Shown here: positions 49,111 through 60,383 of the stretch, piece by piece
Layout of the letters: the number at the start of each line of letters is the position of its first letter
Numbering within the stretch: position 1 is the first letter of the stretch
Source: Ga0077536 sp043744805
GTDB taxonomy: Bacteria; Pseudomonadota; Gammaproteobacteria; Ga0077536
Direction of reading: 5' to 3'
Assembly: GCA_043744805.1 (NCBI GenBank)
Contig: JAYTTZ010000113.1
Span: 11,077-75,076, forward strand
DNA: 64,000 nucleotides
Translations under genes and position numbers: made by a program
Notes under the pieces: model-generated
Told to the model about the DNA's origin: nothing
Databases searched by the model: none
The model's input: only the letters and a program-made list of their open reading frames with translations

Positions 49111-50949
49111 TCAGGCCACCTTGTCCTGGAGGGTCTGCGCGGCGAGTGCGCGGGTCAGCGAAGAGACTTCGCGGGTGATGAAGCGCGCCGTGATGGGCGT
49201 GCCGTCGTAGTGGAGCACTGGCAGCACGCGAGCCGGGTCGACGCCAAGTTCGTTGACCAGGAGGGTGCGTACCTGGCCGTCGCGGTTCTGTTCCACCACG
49301 AATACCTGGTCGTGTTCGGCGATAAAATCCGCCACCACGTCGCTGAACGGGAAGGCCTGGAGTCGCAAGGTATCCACCGCCACGCCAGAGGCTTCCAGCG
49401 CTTCGAAGGCTTCGGCCATCGCCGGGCTCGTGGACCCGTAATAGATGACGCCGTAGCGCGTTGGCTTGCCGGACTTCCGGACCACCGGCTGCGGCACGAG
49501 GTTCTTGGCCGTGTCGAACTTACGCAACAGGCGTTGCACGTTGTAGAGGTAGTCGGGACCGGACTCGGAGTAATTGGCGTAGGCGTTCTTGGTGGTGCCG
49601 CGCGTGAAGTAGCCGCCTTTTTCCGGGTGCGTGCCGGGGTAGGTGCGGAAAGGAATGCCGTCACCGTCCACGTCGAGGTAGCGGCCGAACTCCTTGCCGG
49701 AATCGAGCATCTCGGCGGTCATCACCTTGCCGCGATCATAGCGGCGGGCGTCGTCCCACACGAACGGCGCCGTGAGGCGCTGGTTCATGCCAATGTCCAG
49801 ATCAGTCATCACGAACACCGGGGTCTGGAGGCGGTCGGCCAGATCAAGTGCGGCCGCCGCGTGCAGGAAGCACTCGTGTGGATCTTCCGGGAAGAGCAGC
49901 ACGTGCTTGGTGTCACCGTGCGACGCATAGGCACAGGCGAGGACGTCGGCCTGCTGCGTGCGGGTGGGCATGCCGGTGGACGGGCCACCGCGCTGGACGT
50001 TGATGATGGTCATCGGGATTTCGGCGAAGTAGGCGAGTCCGATGAATTCACCCATCAGCGAGACACCCGGACCGGAGGTGGTGGTGAAGGCGCGGGCGCC
50101 GTTCCAGCCAGCGCCAATCACAATGCCGATCGAGGCGAGTTCGTCTTCGGCCTGGATGATGGCGTAGCTGCGTTCACCGGTTGCCGGATCTTCACGGTAC
50201 TTCGTGCAGTACTTCTGGAAGGCTTCGGCCAGCGAGGATGACGGCGTGATCGGGTACCAGGCGCATACCGAGGCTCCGCCGTACACGCACCCGAGGCCGG
50301 CAGCGGTGTTGCCGTCGACGAAAATCTTGTCACCCACGTTGTCGGCTTTCTGCACGCGCACGCCAAGCGGGTGCGGCAGGTTCTCGATCACCCATTCGCG
50401 ACCCATCTTGAGCGCGTTCAGGTTGGGGGCGAGGAGTTTTTCCTTGCCCTTGTACTGCTCGGCGATGAGGGTCGCGAGCGTGTCGGCATCCATGTCGAGC
50501 AGCGCCGACAGCGCGCCCACGTAGATGATGTTCTTGAACAACTGGCGTTGGCGCGGGTCGCTGTAGGTGGCGTTGCACAGCTCGGTCAGCGGGATGCCGA
50601 TGACGTTGATGTCGGTGCGGAATTTAGACGGCGGCAGCGGCTTGGAGTTGTCGTAGAAGAGGTACCCGCCCGGCTCGATTTCCTTGAGATCGGCATCCCA
50701 GGTCTGCGGGTTCATGGCCACCAACATATCGACGCCACCGCGGCGACCCAGCCAGCCGCGCTCGTTCACGCGCACTTCGTACCAGGTGGGCAGGCCCTGG
50801 ATGTTGGACGGGAAGATGTTGCGCGGGCTGACCGGCACGCCCATGCGCAGGATGGCCTTGGCGAACAGTTCGTTCGCCGAGGCCGAGCCCGAGCCGTTGA
50901 TATTCGCGAACTTGATGACGAAGTCGTTTACGGCAGTAATGGCGCTCAT
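49111..50949 (-). CDS. korA: 2-oxoacid (2-oxoglutarate):acceptor oxidoreductase, fused gamma-alpha subunit
   Basis: 612 residues. The gamma domain comes first (residues 1-190, GSGSASANELFAKAILRMG), then the alpha domain with WYPITPSSSLAEAFQKYC, TTTSGPGVSLMGEFIGLAYFAEIPM and NVQRGGPSTGMPTRTQQADV. It carries the CoA- and 2-oxoacid-binding parts. The ATG overlaps the stop of the FAD subunit gene (ATGA), so the three subunits are translated together in the order FAD subunit, alpha, beta. Confidence 0.93.
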   Translation of the reverse strand: MSAITAVNDFVIKFANINGSGSASANELFAKAILRMGVPVSPRNIFPSNIQGLPTWYEVRVNERGWLGRRGGVDMLVAMNPQTWDADLKEIEPGGYLFYDNSKPLPPSKFRTDINVIGIPLTELCNATYSDPRQRQLFKNIIYVGALSALLDMDADTLATLIAEQYKGKEKLLAPNLNALKMGREWVIENLPHPLGVRVQKADNVGDKIFVDGNTAAGLGCVYGGASVCAWYPITPSSSLAEAFQKYCTKYREDPATGERSYAIIQAEDELASIGIVIGAGWNGARAFTTTSGPGVSLMGEFIGLAYFAEIPMTIINVQRGGPSTGMPTRTQQADVLACAYASHGDTKHVLLFPEDPHECFLHAAAALDLADRLQTPVFVMTDLDIGMNQRLTAPFVWDDARRYDRGKVMTAEMLDSGKEFGRYLDVDGDGIPFRTYPGTHPEKGGYFTRGTTKNAYANYSESGPDYLYNVQRLLRKFDTAKNLVPQPVVRKSGKPTRYGVIYYGSTSPAMAEAFEALEASGVAVDTLRLQAFPFSDVVADFIAEHDQVFVVEQNRDGQVRTLLVNELGVDPARVLPVLHYDGTPITARFITREVSSLTRALAAQTLQDKVA

Positions 50950-52772
50950 GCGGCCTTCCTCGCAGTTTGTCGGGGTGCACAGCCATCGCTGGCGTGCGCG
51001 ATTTCCAGCAGGAACTTCTGCATGTCCCACGCCCCGGTCGGGCACCGCTCGGCGCACAGCCCGCAGTGCAGGCAGACGTCCTCGTCCTTCGCCATGATGC
51101 GGCCGGTCTTGAGCGGCACGGACACGTAGAGATCCTGCGTGAGGTTCTCGGCGGGCGCCATCAGGCGCTTGCGGACATCCGGCTCCTCGCCGTCTTCCGT
51201 GAAGCTGATGCAATCCATGGGGCAGATGTCCACGCAGGCATCGCATTCGATGCAGAGCGGCGGGGCGAACACGGTCTGGATGTCGCAGTTCAGGCAGCGT
51301 TGGGCTTCTTCGAACGCCGTCTTGGCGTCGAACCCGAGTTCCACTTCGATCTTGATGCTCTTCAGGGCGATTTCGGCCTTGGTCCAGGGCACCACGTGGC
51401 GGAGTTCGCGGGAGATGTCGTTGTCGTAGCTCCACTCGTGGATGCCCATCTTCTGCGAGATGAGGTTCACGTGTGGGGCAGGGCGGTCGGCAAGGTCCTG
51501 CTGGCTGGCGAAGCGATCGATGGAGATGGCCGCTTCGTGGCCGTGGGCCACCGCCCAGATGATGTTCTTGGGACCAAAGGCGGCGTCGCCGCCGAAGAAC
51601 ACCTGCGGCAAGGTGGACTGGTGGGTCTTCTCGTCCAGCACGGGCAGGCCCCATTGGTCGAATTCGAGGCCGAGGCCGTGCTCGATCCACGGGAAGGAGT
51701 TTTCCTGGCCGATGGCCACCAGGACATCGTCACAGGGCACTAATTCGTCCGGTTCGCCGGTCGGGACCAGGCTGCGGCGGCCGCGTTCGTCGAACACGGC
51801 CTTGACCTTCTCGAAGGTCATGCCGGTGAGCTTGCCGTTGTCGTGTACGAAGGTCTTCGGCACGTAGTCATTGAGGAACGGGATGCCTTCGTGCATCGCG
51901 TCTTCCTTTTCCCACGGCGAGGCCTTCATCTCGTCAAAGCCGGAACGCACGATGACCTTGACGTCTTCGCCACCCAGGCGCTTCGAGGACCGGCAGCAGT
52001 CCATCGCGGTATTGCCGCCGCCGAGCACTATCACGCGCTGGCCGATTTTCTCGATGTGGCCAAAGGAGACCGAAGACAGCCAGTCGATGCCGATGTGGAT
52101 GTTGGCGGCCGCTTCCTGCCGGCCGGGGATTTCGATGTCGCGGCCGCGCGGTGCGCCGCTGCCGATGAAAATGGCGTCGTAACCGCCGGTCAAGAGTTCA
52201 CGCAGGGAGTCGATGCGCTCCCCGCCGCGGAATTCCACCCCCATATCGAGGATGTAGCCGGTTTCTTCGTCGATGACGGATTCCGGCAGGCGGAATCGCG
52301 GCACCTGCGTGCGCATGAAGCCGCCCGCCTTGGGGTCGCCATCGAACACCGTGACCGCGTAGCCCAGCGGGGCGAGATCGCGCGCCACAGTGAGCGAGGC
52401 GGGGCCCGCGCCGACACAGGCGATGCGCTTGCCGTTGCGCTGCGCGGGCGCGGTGGGCATGCGCTTGGAGATGTCACCCTTGTGGTCCGCGGCAACGCGC
52501 TTCAGGCGGCAGATTGCCACCGGCTCCGGCTTATCCGCGTTGTGATCTTCCACCCGACCCCGGCGACAGGCGGGCTCGCAGGGGCGGTCGCACGTACGGC
52601 CAAGGATGCCGGGGAAGACATTCGACTCCCAGTTGACCATGTACGCATCGGCGTAACGGCCATCGCTGATCAGGCGGATGTATTCGGGAACGGGGGTATG
52701 GGCCGGGCAGGCCCACTGGCAGTCGACAACCTTGTGGAAGTAGTCGGGATTTTGGGTATCAGTAGCGCGCAA
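50946..52772 (-). CDS. FAD/NAD(P) and ferredoxin-domain subunit of the 2-oxoacid oxidoreductase
   Basis: 608 residues (about 66 kDa). The N-terminal GltD-type cluster region is CQWACPAHTPVPEYI...GRTCDRPCEPACRRG. The FAD fold follows (RIACVGAGPASLTVARDL), then the NAD(P) fold (VIVLGGGNTAMDCCRS), and a C-terminal double ferredoxin (CIECDACVDICPMDC and CLHCGLCAERCP). The size and gene order match the third subunit of 2-oxoglutarate:NADP+ oxidoreductase as I recall it from Azoarcus evansii. It should link the oxidoreductase to NADP(H) and to ferredoxin. It is the first gene of the operon. Confidence 0.88.
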   Translation of the reverse strand: MRATDTQNPDYFHKVVDCQWACPAHTPVPEYIRLISDGRYADAYMVNWESNVFPGILGRTCDRPCEPACRRGRVEDHNADKPEPVAICRLKRVAADHKGDISKRMPTAPAQRNGKRIACVGAGPASLTVARDLAPLGYAVTVFDGDPKAGGFMRTQVPRFRLPESVIDEETGYILDMGVEFRGGERIDSLRELLTGGYDAIFIGSGAPRGRDIEIPGRQEAAANIHIGIDWLSSVSFGHIEKIGQRVIVLGGGNTAMDCCRSSKRLGGEDVKVIVRSGFDEMKASPWEKEDAMHEGIPFLNDYVPKTFVHDNGKLTGMTFEKVKAVFDERGRRSLVPTGEPDELVPCDDVLVAIGQENSFPWIEHGLGLEFDQWGLPVLDEKTHQSTLPQVFFGGDAAFGPKNIIWAVAHGHEAAISIDRFASQQDLADRPAPHVNLISQKMGIHEWSYDNDISRELRHVVPWTKAEIALKSIKIEVELGFDAKTAFEEAQRCLNCDIQTVFAPPLCIECDACVDICPMDCISFTEDGEEPDVRKRLMAPAENLTQDLYVSVPLKTGRIMAKDEDVCLHCGLCAERCPTGAWDMQKFLLEIAHASDGCAPRQTARKAA

Positions 52773-52982
52773 CGCCTCTTACTCCATCGGACATTGGTGG
52801 GGCCTGCATTTACAGGCAATGCAAACAGGGCGGCAGTGTAATGGACATACTTGAGCGTATGGAAGGTAAGTCCGGGGCTCTGATCGGATGCGGCGCTGCG
52901 CCATTTGTGGGCCGGTTCCAAGCCGGGCAGCGCACACTAGAATGTCCGGACTTAATGGGACGTTAACCGGGGGACTTCGACC

Positions 52983-53963
52983 ATGGCCTTGAGCAAGATC
53001 CAGACGACGACAGGAACCGTCCTGCCAGGAGACCTCGGCCGCACCCTGGTCCACGAACACGTCCTGGTCGGCTATCCCGGCTGGGAACTCGACGCCCGGG
53101 CGCCGAAGTTCAAGCGCGACGAGGCCATGGTGCGCGCGGTCGACCAGATGCAGGAACTGCAGGGCCATGGCGTGGGGACTTTCCTCGATCCCTGCCCGAT
53201 GGATCTGGGGCGCGACGTGGAATTCCTGGCCGAGCTTTCGCAGAAGAGCGGCATGCGCATCATCTGCACCACGGGCATGTATTTCGAGGCTGAGGGCAAC
53301 ACCTATACCTTCCGCCACCTGCCGCTGGAAGAAATCACCGCCATCTACGTGCAGGAGCTTGAGGACGGCATCGGTGATACCGGCATCAAGGCCGGGGCCA
53401 TCAAGATGGCAACGGGTGCCAATACCGTGAGCGCCTACGAACGGAAGATGGTCACCGCCGCCGCACGGGCCGCGAAGATCACCGGCGCCCCGCTCATCTC
53501 CCACACCCAGAACGCCACCTGCGGCCACGACCAGATTGATCTGGTCACCGGCGAAGGGGTGCCAGCCGGCCAGTTGCTGGTGGGCCATTCCGACGGCACC
53601 GCGGATTTCGAGTACCAGAAGTCGCTGGCCGAGCGCGGCGCCTACGTGGGTTTCGATCGCTTCGGCATTTCCATGTTTCAGCCAGATGAAGTCCGCATCG
53701 ACAACCTCATGAAGCTGCGCGATGCCGGCCATCTTGAACGCATCCTCATCTCACACGACTCCATCGTCTGCTGGAAAGGACGTCCGGTGCCCTATGCCAA
53801 CCACTTCGATGACCTGCTGGCGATGCTGCCCGATTGGCGTTCCACGCATATCTTCAAGAAAATCCTGCCGCAATTGCGTGATCGGGGCTTGACCGAACCG
53901 GAAATCGAAACCCTCCTCGTCGACAACCCACGCCGCTGGCTGACCGCCGGCTTGAGCCACTAA
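52983..53963 (+). CDS. Phosphotriesterase-family metal hydrolase (lactonase-like)
   Basis: 326 residues of the amidohydrolase barrel. Metal ligands are visible: HEH in LVHEHVLVG, the Lys in AGAIKMATG that would be carbamylated, His in ISHTQ, His in VGHSDG and Asp in ISHDSI. Phosphotriesterase-like proteins of this type usually hydrolyse lactones or esters. It diverges from the 2-oxoacid oxidoreductase operon and is followed 11 bases later by an unknown gene. Confidence 0.88.
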   Translation: MALSKIQTTTGTVLPGDLGRTLVHEHVLVGYPGWELDARAPKFKRDEAMVRAVDQMQELQGHGVGTFLDPCPMDLGRDVEFLAELSQKSGMRIICTTGMYFEAEGNTYTFRHLPLEEITAIYVQELEDGIGDTGIKAGAIKMATGANTVSAYERKMVTAAARAAKITGAPLISHTQNATCGHDQIDLVTGEGVPAGQLLVGHSDGTADFEYQKSLAERGAYVGFDRFGISMFQPDEVRIDNLMKLRDAGHLERILISHDSIVCWKGRPVPYANHFDDLLAMLPDWRSTHIFKKILPQLRDRGLTEPEIETLLVDNPRRWLTAGLSH

Positions 53964-53974
53964 AAGGATCTCCC

Positions 53975-54658
53975 ATGAGCAAGGAACGATATTTCGACGA
54001 CGCCCAACTGCGCGAGATGGGCAAGCGCTCGCTGGACCGCGTGATCGAGGAGATCGACGCCGGTAATGCGGACGAGGCCAAACGCATCGCCCACCGCATG
54101 TACGGTGAGTTCGTCGCCATGCACGATCTCTACCGCGATTGGGTCACGGCCACGATGAGCGAAGTCGGCAAGCGCTACGGCGACGAAGCCCTGGAGGAAA
54201 TCATGACCGCCAGCCTCGACGCCTGGTGGACGCCGATGGCGGAAAAAATAGATCTCAAGTCGAGCAACTTCGTGCGCAAGGTCAAGATGTTCGTGGCGGG
54301 GCTCCGTGGGCACCTGCAGCCCCTGGACATCAAGGAAGACGACGAGAAGATCGAGATCCGCATGATGCCCTGTGGCAGCGGCGGCCGGCAGATCGCGGCA
54401 GGCAAATACGCAGGCCCCAATGGCTTCCTCAAAGTCGCCAAGCCCCAGCGCATGACCTACGGACGTCCGGACCTCCCGGTGTACTGCACACACGAGATCG
54501 CCATGGAGCGGCTGGACGTGCTGCGCGATGGCCATCCCTTCGTCATCACCGAGCCTGCTGCCGAACTGGGTACCGGTTACTGCGTACTCAAGATCTACAA
54601 GGATCCGAAGGACATTCCGGCGAAGTACTACGAGCGGCTGGGGCTGACCAAGCCCTGA
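53975..54658 (+). CDS. Conserved-looking protein of unknown function, partner of the lactonase
   Basis: 227 residues, soluble. The N-terminal half is helical and charged (RSLDRVIEEIDAGNADEAKRIAHRMYGEFVAMHDLYRDW). The C-terminal half has Cys and His residues that look like ligands or an active site: MMPCGSGGRQ, PVYCTHEIAMERLDVL and GTGYCVLKIYKDPKDIPAKYYERLGL. I do not recognise the family; the Cys/His pattern loosely recalls small thiol hydrolases of the L-2-amino-thiazoline-4-carboxylate hydrolase type. The tight spacing to the phosphotriesterase-like gene implies a shared pathway. Confidence 0.8.
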   Translation: MSKERYFDDAQLREMGKRSLDRVIEEIDAGNADEAKRIAHRMYGEFVAMHDLYRDWVTATMSEVGKRYGDEALEEIMTASLDAWWTPMAEKIDLKSSNFVRKVKMFVAGLRGHLQPLDIKEDDEKIEIRMMPCGSGGRQIAAGKYAGPNGFLKVAKPQRMTYGRPDLPVYCTHEIAMERLDVLRDGHPFVITEPAAELGTGYCVLKIYKDPKDIPAKYYERLGLTKP

Positions 54659-54808
54659 GCGTGTCGGAAGGCGGGAGTCGTTGGGCCCGCCGTCCTTGGG
54701 AACACGCGCAATCGGCGCGGCGACGCCGGTTGCCCCTCTACTGCGGGCCCCGTCATCAATGCGGCGCTTGGGTGTCGCCACCTCCCGGCCCGGCTACACT
54801 CCAAGCCC

Positions 54809-56044
54809 ATGAGCGTGCACGCCCCCACCGCCCCCGAGAACGCGTTCTCCCACGACGCCCGGGTGATCGGCTGCGTAGGCGCGGCCCACCTGACGAGCCA
54901 TTTCTTCCAGCTCATCCTCGCACCGCTTTTCCCTTTCCTGCGCGATGACTTCGGCTACAGCTTTTCCGCACTGGGATTCGTGATGACGGTGGTGTTCATC
55001 GCCTCGGCCGTGGCGCAGGCGCTGGCGGGTTTCGTAGTCGATCGGCATGGTCCCGGCGTGACCCTGGCCGGCGGACTTGCGTTGTTTGCGCTGGCGGCGC
55101 TTTGCCTTGCCAACAGCCACGGTTACGCCAGTCTGCTCGTCGGGGCGGTCCTTATCGGCATGGGCAACGGTGTATTCCATCCCGTCGATTTCTCGCTGTT
55201 GAACCAGCACGTGAGTACCGCACGTCTCGGCCCTGCGTACTCGGTCCATGGCTTGACCGGCAGCCTCGGCTGGGCCTTCGCACCCGTGTTTCTGGTCGGT
55301 ATCGCCACGCCCTTCGGCTGGCGTACGGCCCTGTTGGCGGCCGCCACCTTGCCGCTGCTGGTGGGCGCCTTGCTGTGGACCCATCGACACAATTTCCTGT
55401 TTACCCATCAGGCGCCAGTCCACGTGGTGACCACCGACGCGCCTTCCGCGCTGTCTTTCCTGCGTCTGCCCACCCTCTGGTGGTGCTTCGCTTTCTTCGG
55501 CATCGTCGCGCTGGCCGCCAGCGGCGTGCAGAATTTCGCGCCCAGCATTTTCCAGCACCTCTACGACCTTGGCGTCCCTGCGGCGGCCATGAGTATCACG
55601 GTGTTCATGCTGGCCAGCGCCACCGGCATGCTGGCGGGCGGTTGGCTGGTGATGCGGCAGAAGCGCCTCGAACGCAATATCACCCTGGCTTTCGGGCTAT
55701 CGGTGGTGAGCGCGATGGTCATCGGCTCGGGCCATGCCCCGCTCGCCGTGACCTGGATTGCGATTGCAGTGATGGGATTCGGCAGCGGTCTGTCAGGGCC
55801 TTCGCGGGACATGCTCATCCGTTCGGCGGCGCCGAAGGGCGCTACCGGGCGGGTTTACGGCGTGGTGTATTCGGGGCTCGACATCGGGATTGCCGGCGGG
55901 CCGTTGCTGTTCGGCCGCATGCTCGACAGTGGCCACTACAACGAAGTGTTCGTCGGCATCGGGCTGTGCCTGCTGCTGGCGATGTGGACCGCCTGGCAAG
56001 TGGCGGCTCGCACTACCGCTGCGCTCGCCGCGGCAGTCCGCTGA
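54809..56044 (+). CDS. Major facilitator superfamily transporter
   Basis: 411 residues with twelve hydrophobic segments. The loop after TM2 reads GFVVDRHGPGVTLAGG (MFS motif A variant), and the second half carries VMRQKRLERN. It resembles the fosmidomycin-resistance/sugar-exporter branch (GMGNGVFHPVDFSLLN...STARLGPAYSVHG). Substrate unknown. The stop directly abuts the stop of the convergent selO gene (TGATCA). Confidence 0.88.
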   Translation: MSVHAPTAPENAFSHDARVIGCVGAAHLTSHFFQLILAPLFPFLRDDFGYSFSALGFVMTVVFIASAVAQALAGFVVDRHGPGVTLAGGLALFALAALCLANSHGYASLLVGAVLIGMGNGVFHPVDFSLLNQHVSTARLGPAYSVHGLTGSLGWAFAPVFLVGIATPFGWRTALLAAATLPLLVGALLWTHRHNFLFTHQAPVHVVTTDAPSALSFLRLPTLWWCFAFFGIVALAASGVQNFAPSIFQHLYDLGVPAAAMSITVFMLASATGMLAGGWLVMRQKRLERNITLAFGLSVVSAMVIGSGHAPLAVTWIAIAVMGFGSGLSGPSRDMLIRSAAPKGATGRVYGVVYSGLDIGIAGGPLLFGRMLDSGHYNEVFVGIGLCLLLAMWTAWQVAARTTAALAAAVR

Positions 56045-57636
<1,592 letters not shown>

Positions 57637-57640
<4 letters not shown>

Positions 57641-58131
57641 GGTGTGGCTTTCAGGTAGTTTTCCAGCGCATCGATCGCGATGTCGCCGGATTTGAAGGCC
57701 ACCAGCTTGCGCTCGGGATTGAAGATCATGTAGGTCGGCGTGCCGGTGAACGGGTCACCTGTAGCGGCTTCGAACATGCGGGCCATGACCTCGCTGTCCG
57801 CCACGACGGTCGGGTAGCTGAACAGCTTCTTGCCGACGTAGGCCTGGACGGTAGCCAGTTCTTCCGGCCCATCCAGCGAGACCCCGAGCACCACGGCGTC
57901 CTTGCCCTGATGCGCGTCGTGGAAGCTCGAGATCACGGGATACTGTCGGCGGCAGACGTTGCAGTAGGTGGTCCACATCACCACCACGGTCCAGTGGCCG
58001 GCGCTGATGTGTTCGGCGAAGGTCGAGGCCTTGCCGTCCAGCGTGGTGACTGCAATGCCGGTGGCAGCGGCCTGTGCCGACAGGCAGAGGCCGAGGAGAC
58101 CGGTAAGAATCTTTGTGCGCAGGGAGGACAT
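57637..58131 (-). CDS. Exported thioredoxin-like (TlpA/AhpC-TSA type) protein
   Basis: 164 residues. A signal peptide (ILTGLLGLCLSAQAAATG) precedes a thioredoxin fold with the active site TTYCNVCRRQYP (CxxC) and the cis-Pro loop GTPTYMIFNPERK. It is periplasmic, a probable thiol:disulfide reductant or peroxide-linked protein. The ATG at 58131 has GGGAGGA-type sequence in the opposite sense only, so the start rests on the signal peptide. It is coupled to selO. Confidence 0.88.
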
Positions 58132-58151
58132 TCGCAGGGTCCCGGCCCGCG

Positions 58152-59084
58152 TCACGCCAACTGCGCCTTGAGCCACGCCGCCGCGTCGTCGAGCGAACGC
58201 TTGCCGTCGTCGAGCTTCGCCCCCATGCGTGAGAAGCCGTGGATCATGCCGTCATAGCAGCGGTAGTCCGCCGCCACACCCGCCGCCCGCAGGGCTTGCG
58301 CGTAAGCCAGGCCTTCGTCTCGCAAAGGATCGAATTCCGCCGTTGTCACCAGCGCGGGCGGCAGTTTCGCGAGGCTGGCCGCGCGGAGCGGTGAGACCCT
58401 GGGGTTCAGTCGGTCGGCGCGGTCTGGCACATACCAGTTGACGAACATTTCCATTGCCGTGCTGGTCAGCAGGTAGCCGCTGCCGTTTTCGCGCATCGAG
58501 GCCGTGTCGCCGGCGAAGTCCACCGAGGGGTACACCAGCAACTGGGCGCGCAGGAAATGTTCTCCTGCCTCACGAAGTTCGATGGCGACCAGCGTGGCGA
58601 GGCTGCCGCCGGCGGAGTCGCCGCCCACGGCAATCCTGCCGGCGTCCACGCCGAGCTCGCCGGCGCGGCGATGGATCTCGCGGGTCGCCGCCAGGCAGTC
58701 CTCCAGCGCAGCGGGGAAGGCGTGTTCGGGGGCAAGGCGGTAATCGATGGCAATCACCACGCAGCCGCCGGCCAGTGCGAGGTGGCGGCAGAGATGGTCG
58801 TGGGTTTCGAGGTTGCCCGCCGCCCAGCCACCGCCGTGGAAGTAGGCGAGGGTAGGGGCGGGTGTCGCCTGGCGCTTGGCCTGGTAGAGCCGGGCGGGCA
58901 GCGCGCCGCCGGGGCCGGCGAGCAGCAGATTTTCGACGCGTGCGAGTGGGCCCGGGTCATAGACGAAGTTCGCCGTGCCGGCTGCATAGGCCTGGCGGAT
59001 GGCGGAGGCGTCACCAGCCCCGAACGGGGAACCGGCCTTGGCGGCAGCCTCGCACAAGGCGGCGCATTGTGGATGAAGGGGCAT
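58152..59084 (-). CDS. Alpha/beta hydrolase, hormone-sensitive-lipase (bacterial HSL) family
   Basis: 310 residues. YFHGGGWAAGN is the HSL oxyanion motif, VGGDSAGGSLA the nucleophile, AEFDPLRDEG holds the Asp and MIHGFSRM the His. Enzymes of this family hydrolyse short acyl esters. It lies 20 bases upstream of the thioredoxin-like gene on the same strand. Confidence 0.92.
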   Translation of the reverse strand: MPLHPQCAALCEAAAKAGSPFGAGDASAIRQAYAAGTANFVYDPGPLARVENLLLAGPGGALPARLYQAKRQATPAPTLAYFHGGGWAAGNLETHDHLCRHLALAGGCVVIAIDYRLAPEHAFPAALEDCLAATREIHRRAGELGVDAGRIAVGGDSAGGSLATLVAIELREAGEHFLRAQLLVYPSVDFAGDTASMRENGSGYLLTSTAMEMFVNWYVPDRADRLNPRVSPLRAASLAKLPPALVTTAEFDPLRDEGLAYAQALRAAGVAADYRCYDGMIHGFSRMGAKLDDGKRSLDDAAAWLKAQLA

Positions 59085-59138
59085 GGGGACTCCGGCGCTT
59101 GGAAAGTGGCCCTACGATAGCCGCGCGCTGACCGAAAG

Positions 59139-60383
59139 TCATAAGGCGGGGGACTTCTCCAGCGGTGGGGGGAATCTGTCCATCAAGCGCAACTCCGGAA
59201 AGAGCCGGATGCAGGTGGCCACCACCACGAGGGTCGCGGCACCCCCCAGCAGCACCGCAGGCACGAGACCCATCAGGCGGGCGGTCACGCCGGATTCAAA
59301 CTCGCCGAGTTCGTTCGATGAGCCGATGAACACTGAATTCACCGCGCTGACCCGGCCGCGAATCGCGTCCGGCGTCTGCAACTGCACCAGCATGTGCCGG
59401 ATGTAGATGCTGATCATGTCGCCGGCGCCAAGGCAGGCGAGAGCGACCAGGGACAGCCGCATATCGGTGGAGGCGCCAAAGACGAGGGTTGAGATCCCGA
59501 ACACCGCGACCCCGCCGAACATCCACCGCCCGACGTGCCGGGTGATGGGCTTGAACGCGAGCAGGCTCGCCATGGCCACCGCGCCGAGTCCCGGGGAAGC
59601 ACGCAGCAGGCCCAGACCCACGGGGCCCACGTGCAGGACATCGGCGGCAAACACGGGGAGCAGCGCCGTCGCGCCGCCAAACAGCACGGCAAAAAGGTCC
59701 AGCGAAATGGCGCCCAGCACGCTGCGCTGGCGGACTACGAAACGCAGTCCCTCAAGCGCTTCCGAGCGTTGCCAGCTGGCCCGGCCGCTGACCGGCAGTG
59801 GCGTGATGGCGAGCACCAGGGCGGTGGCGATGAGCAGTAAGCCGACGACGCTGCCGTAAACCACGTCCGGTCCCCAGAGGTAAAGGAGGCCGCCAATGCC
59901 CGGCCCGCTGATGGCGGCCGTCTGGTAGAGCGCGCCGTTGACCGCAATGGCACTCGGGAAGACCTCCGGTGGTACGAGCTTGGGGGTGATCGCCTGGCCG
60001 GCGGGCATCCAGAACGCACGCCCGGCGCCAAAGAACGCCATCGCCACGTACATCGCCCACACGTGATGGCCGCCTGACCACACCAGCCAGAGCAGTACCG
60101 CCGCGCTGACCACTTCGCACAGATAGGCGCCCACCAGCACAAGGCGCCGGTCGGCCATGTCGGCGATTTGTCCTGCCGGCAGGACCAGCGCCACGAATGG
60201 CAGGAATTGCGCGAGGCCGGCGAAGCCGAGCGCCAGGGGATCATGGGTGAGGTCGTAGAGTTGCCAGCCTGCCGCCACCGTGAGCATCTGCCAGGCCAGG
60301 GTGGCGGCGAACCGCGCGCCGGCGTAGAGCGCGAAGTTACGGTAGCGCAGTGCCTGGAGGAACTGCGGCAGGCGCCGGCTCAC
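59139..60383 (-). CDS. MFS exporter, EntS-like family
   Basis: 414 residues with about twelve membrane segments. Motifs are RNFALYAGARFAATLAWQM at the start, GQIADMADRRLVLVGAYL after TM2, and RGRVSAVNSVFIGSSNELGEFESG in the second half, typical of the PF05977 (enterobactin-exporter-like) group. The start is GTG at 60383, overlapping the pncC stop as GTGA, so the two genes form an operon. Confidence 0.88.
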   Translation of the reverse strand: MSRRLPQFLQALRYRNFALYAGARFAATLAWQMLTVAAGWQLYDLTHDPLALGFAGLAQFLPFVALVLPAGQIADMADRRLVLVGAYLCEVVSAAVLLWLVWSGGHHVWAMYVAMAFFGAGRAFWMPAGQAITPKLVPPEVFPSAIAVNGALYQTAAISGPGIGGLLYLWGPDVVYGSVVGLLLIATALVLAITPLPVSGRASWQRSEALEGLRFVVRQRSVLGAISLDLFAVLFGGATALLPVFAADVLHVGPVGLGLLRASPGLGAVAMASLLAFKPITRHVGRWMFGGVAVFGISTLVFGASTDMRLSLVALACLGAGDMISIYIRHMLVQLQTPDAIRGRVSAVNSVFIGSSNELGEFESGVTARLMGLVPAVLLGGAATLVVVATCIRLFPELRLMDRFPPPLEKSPAL

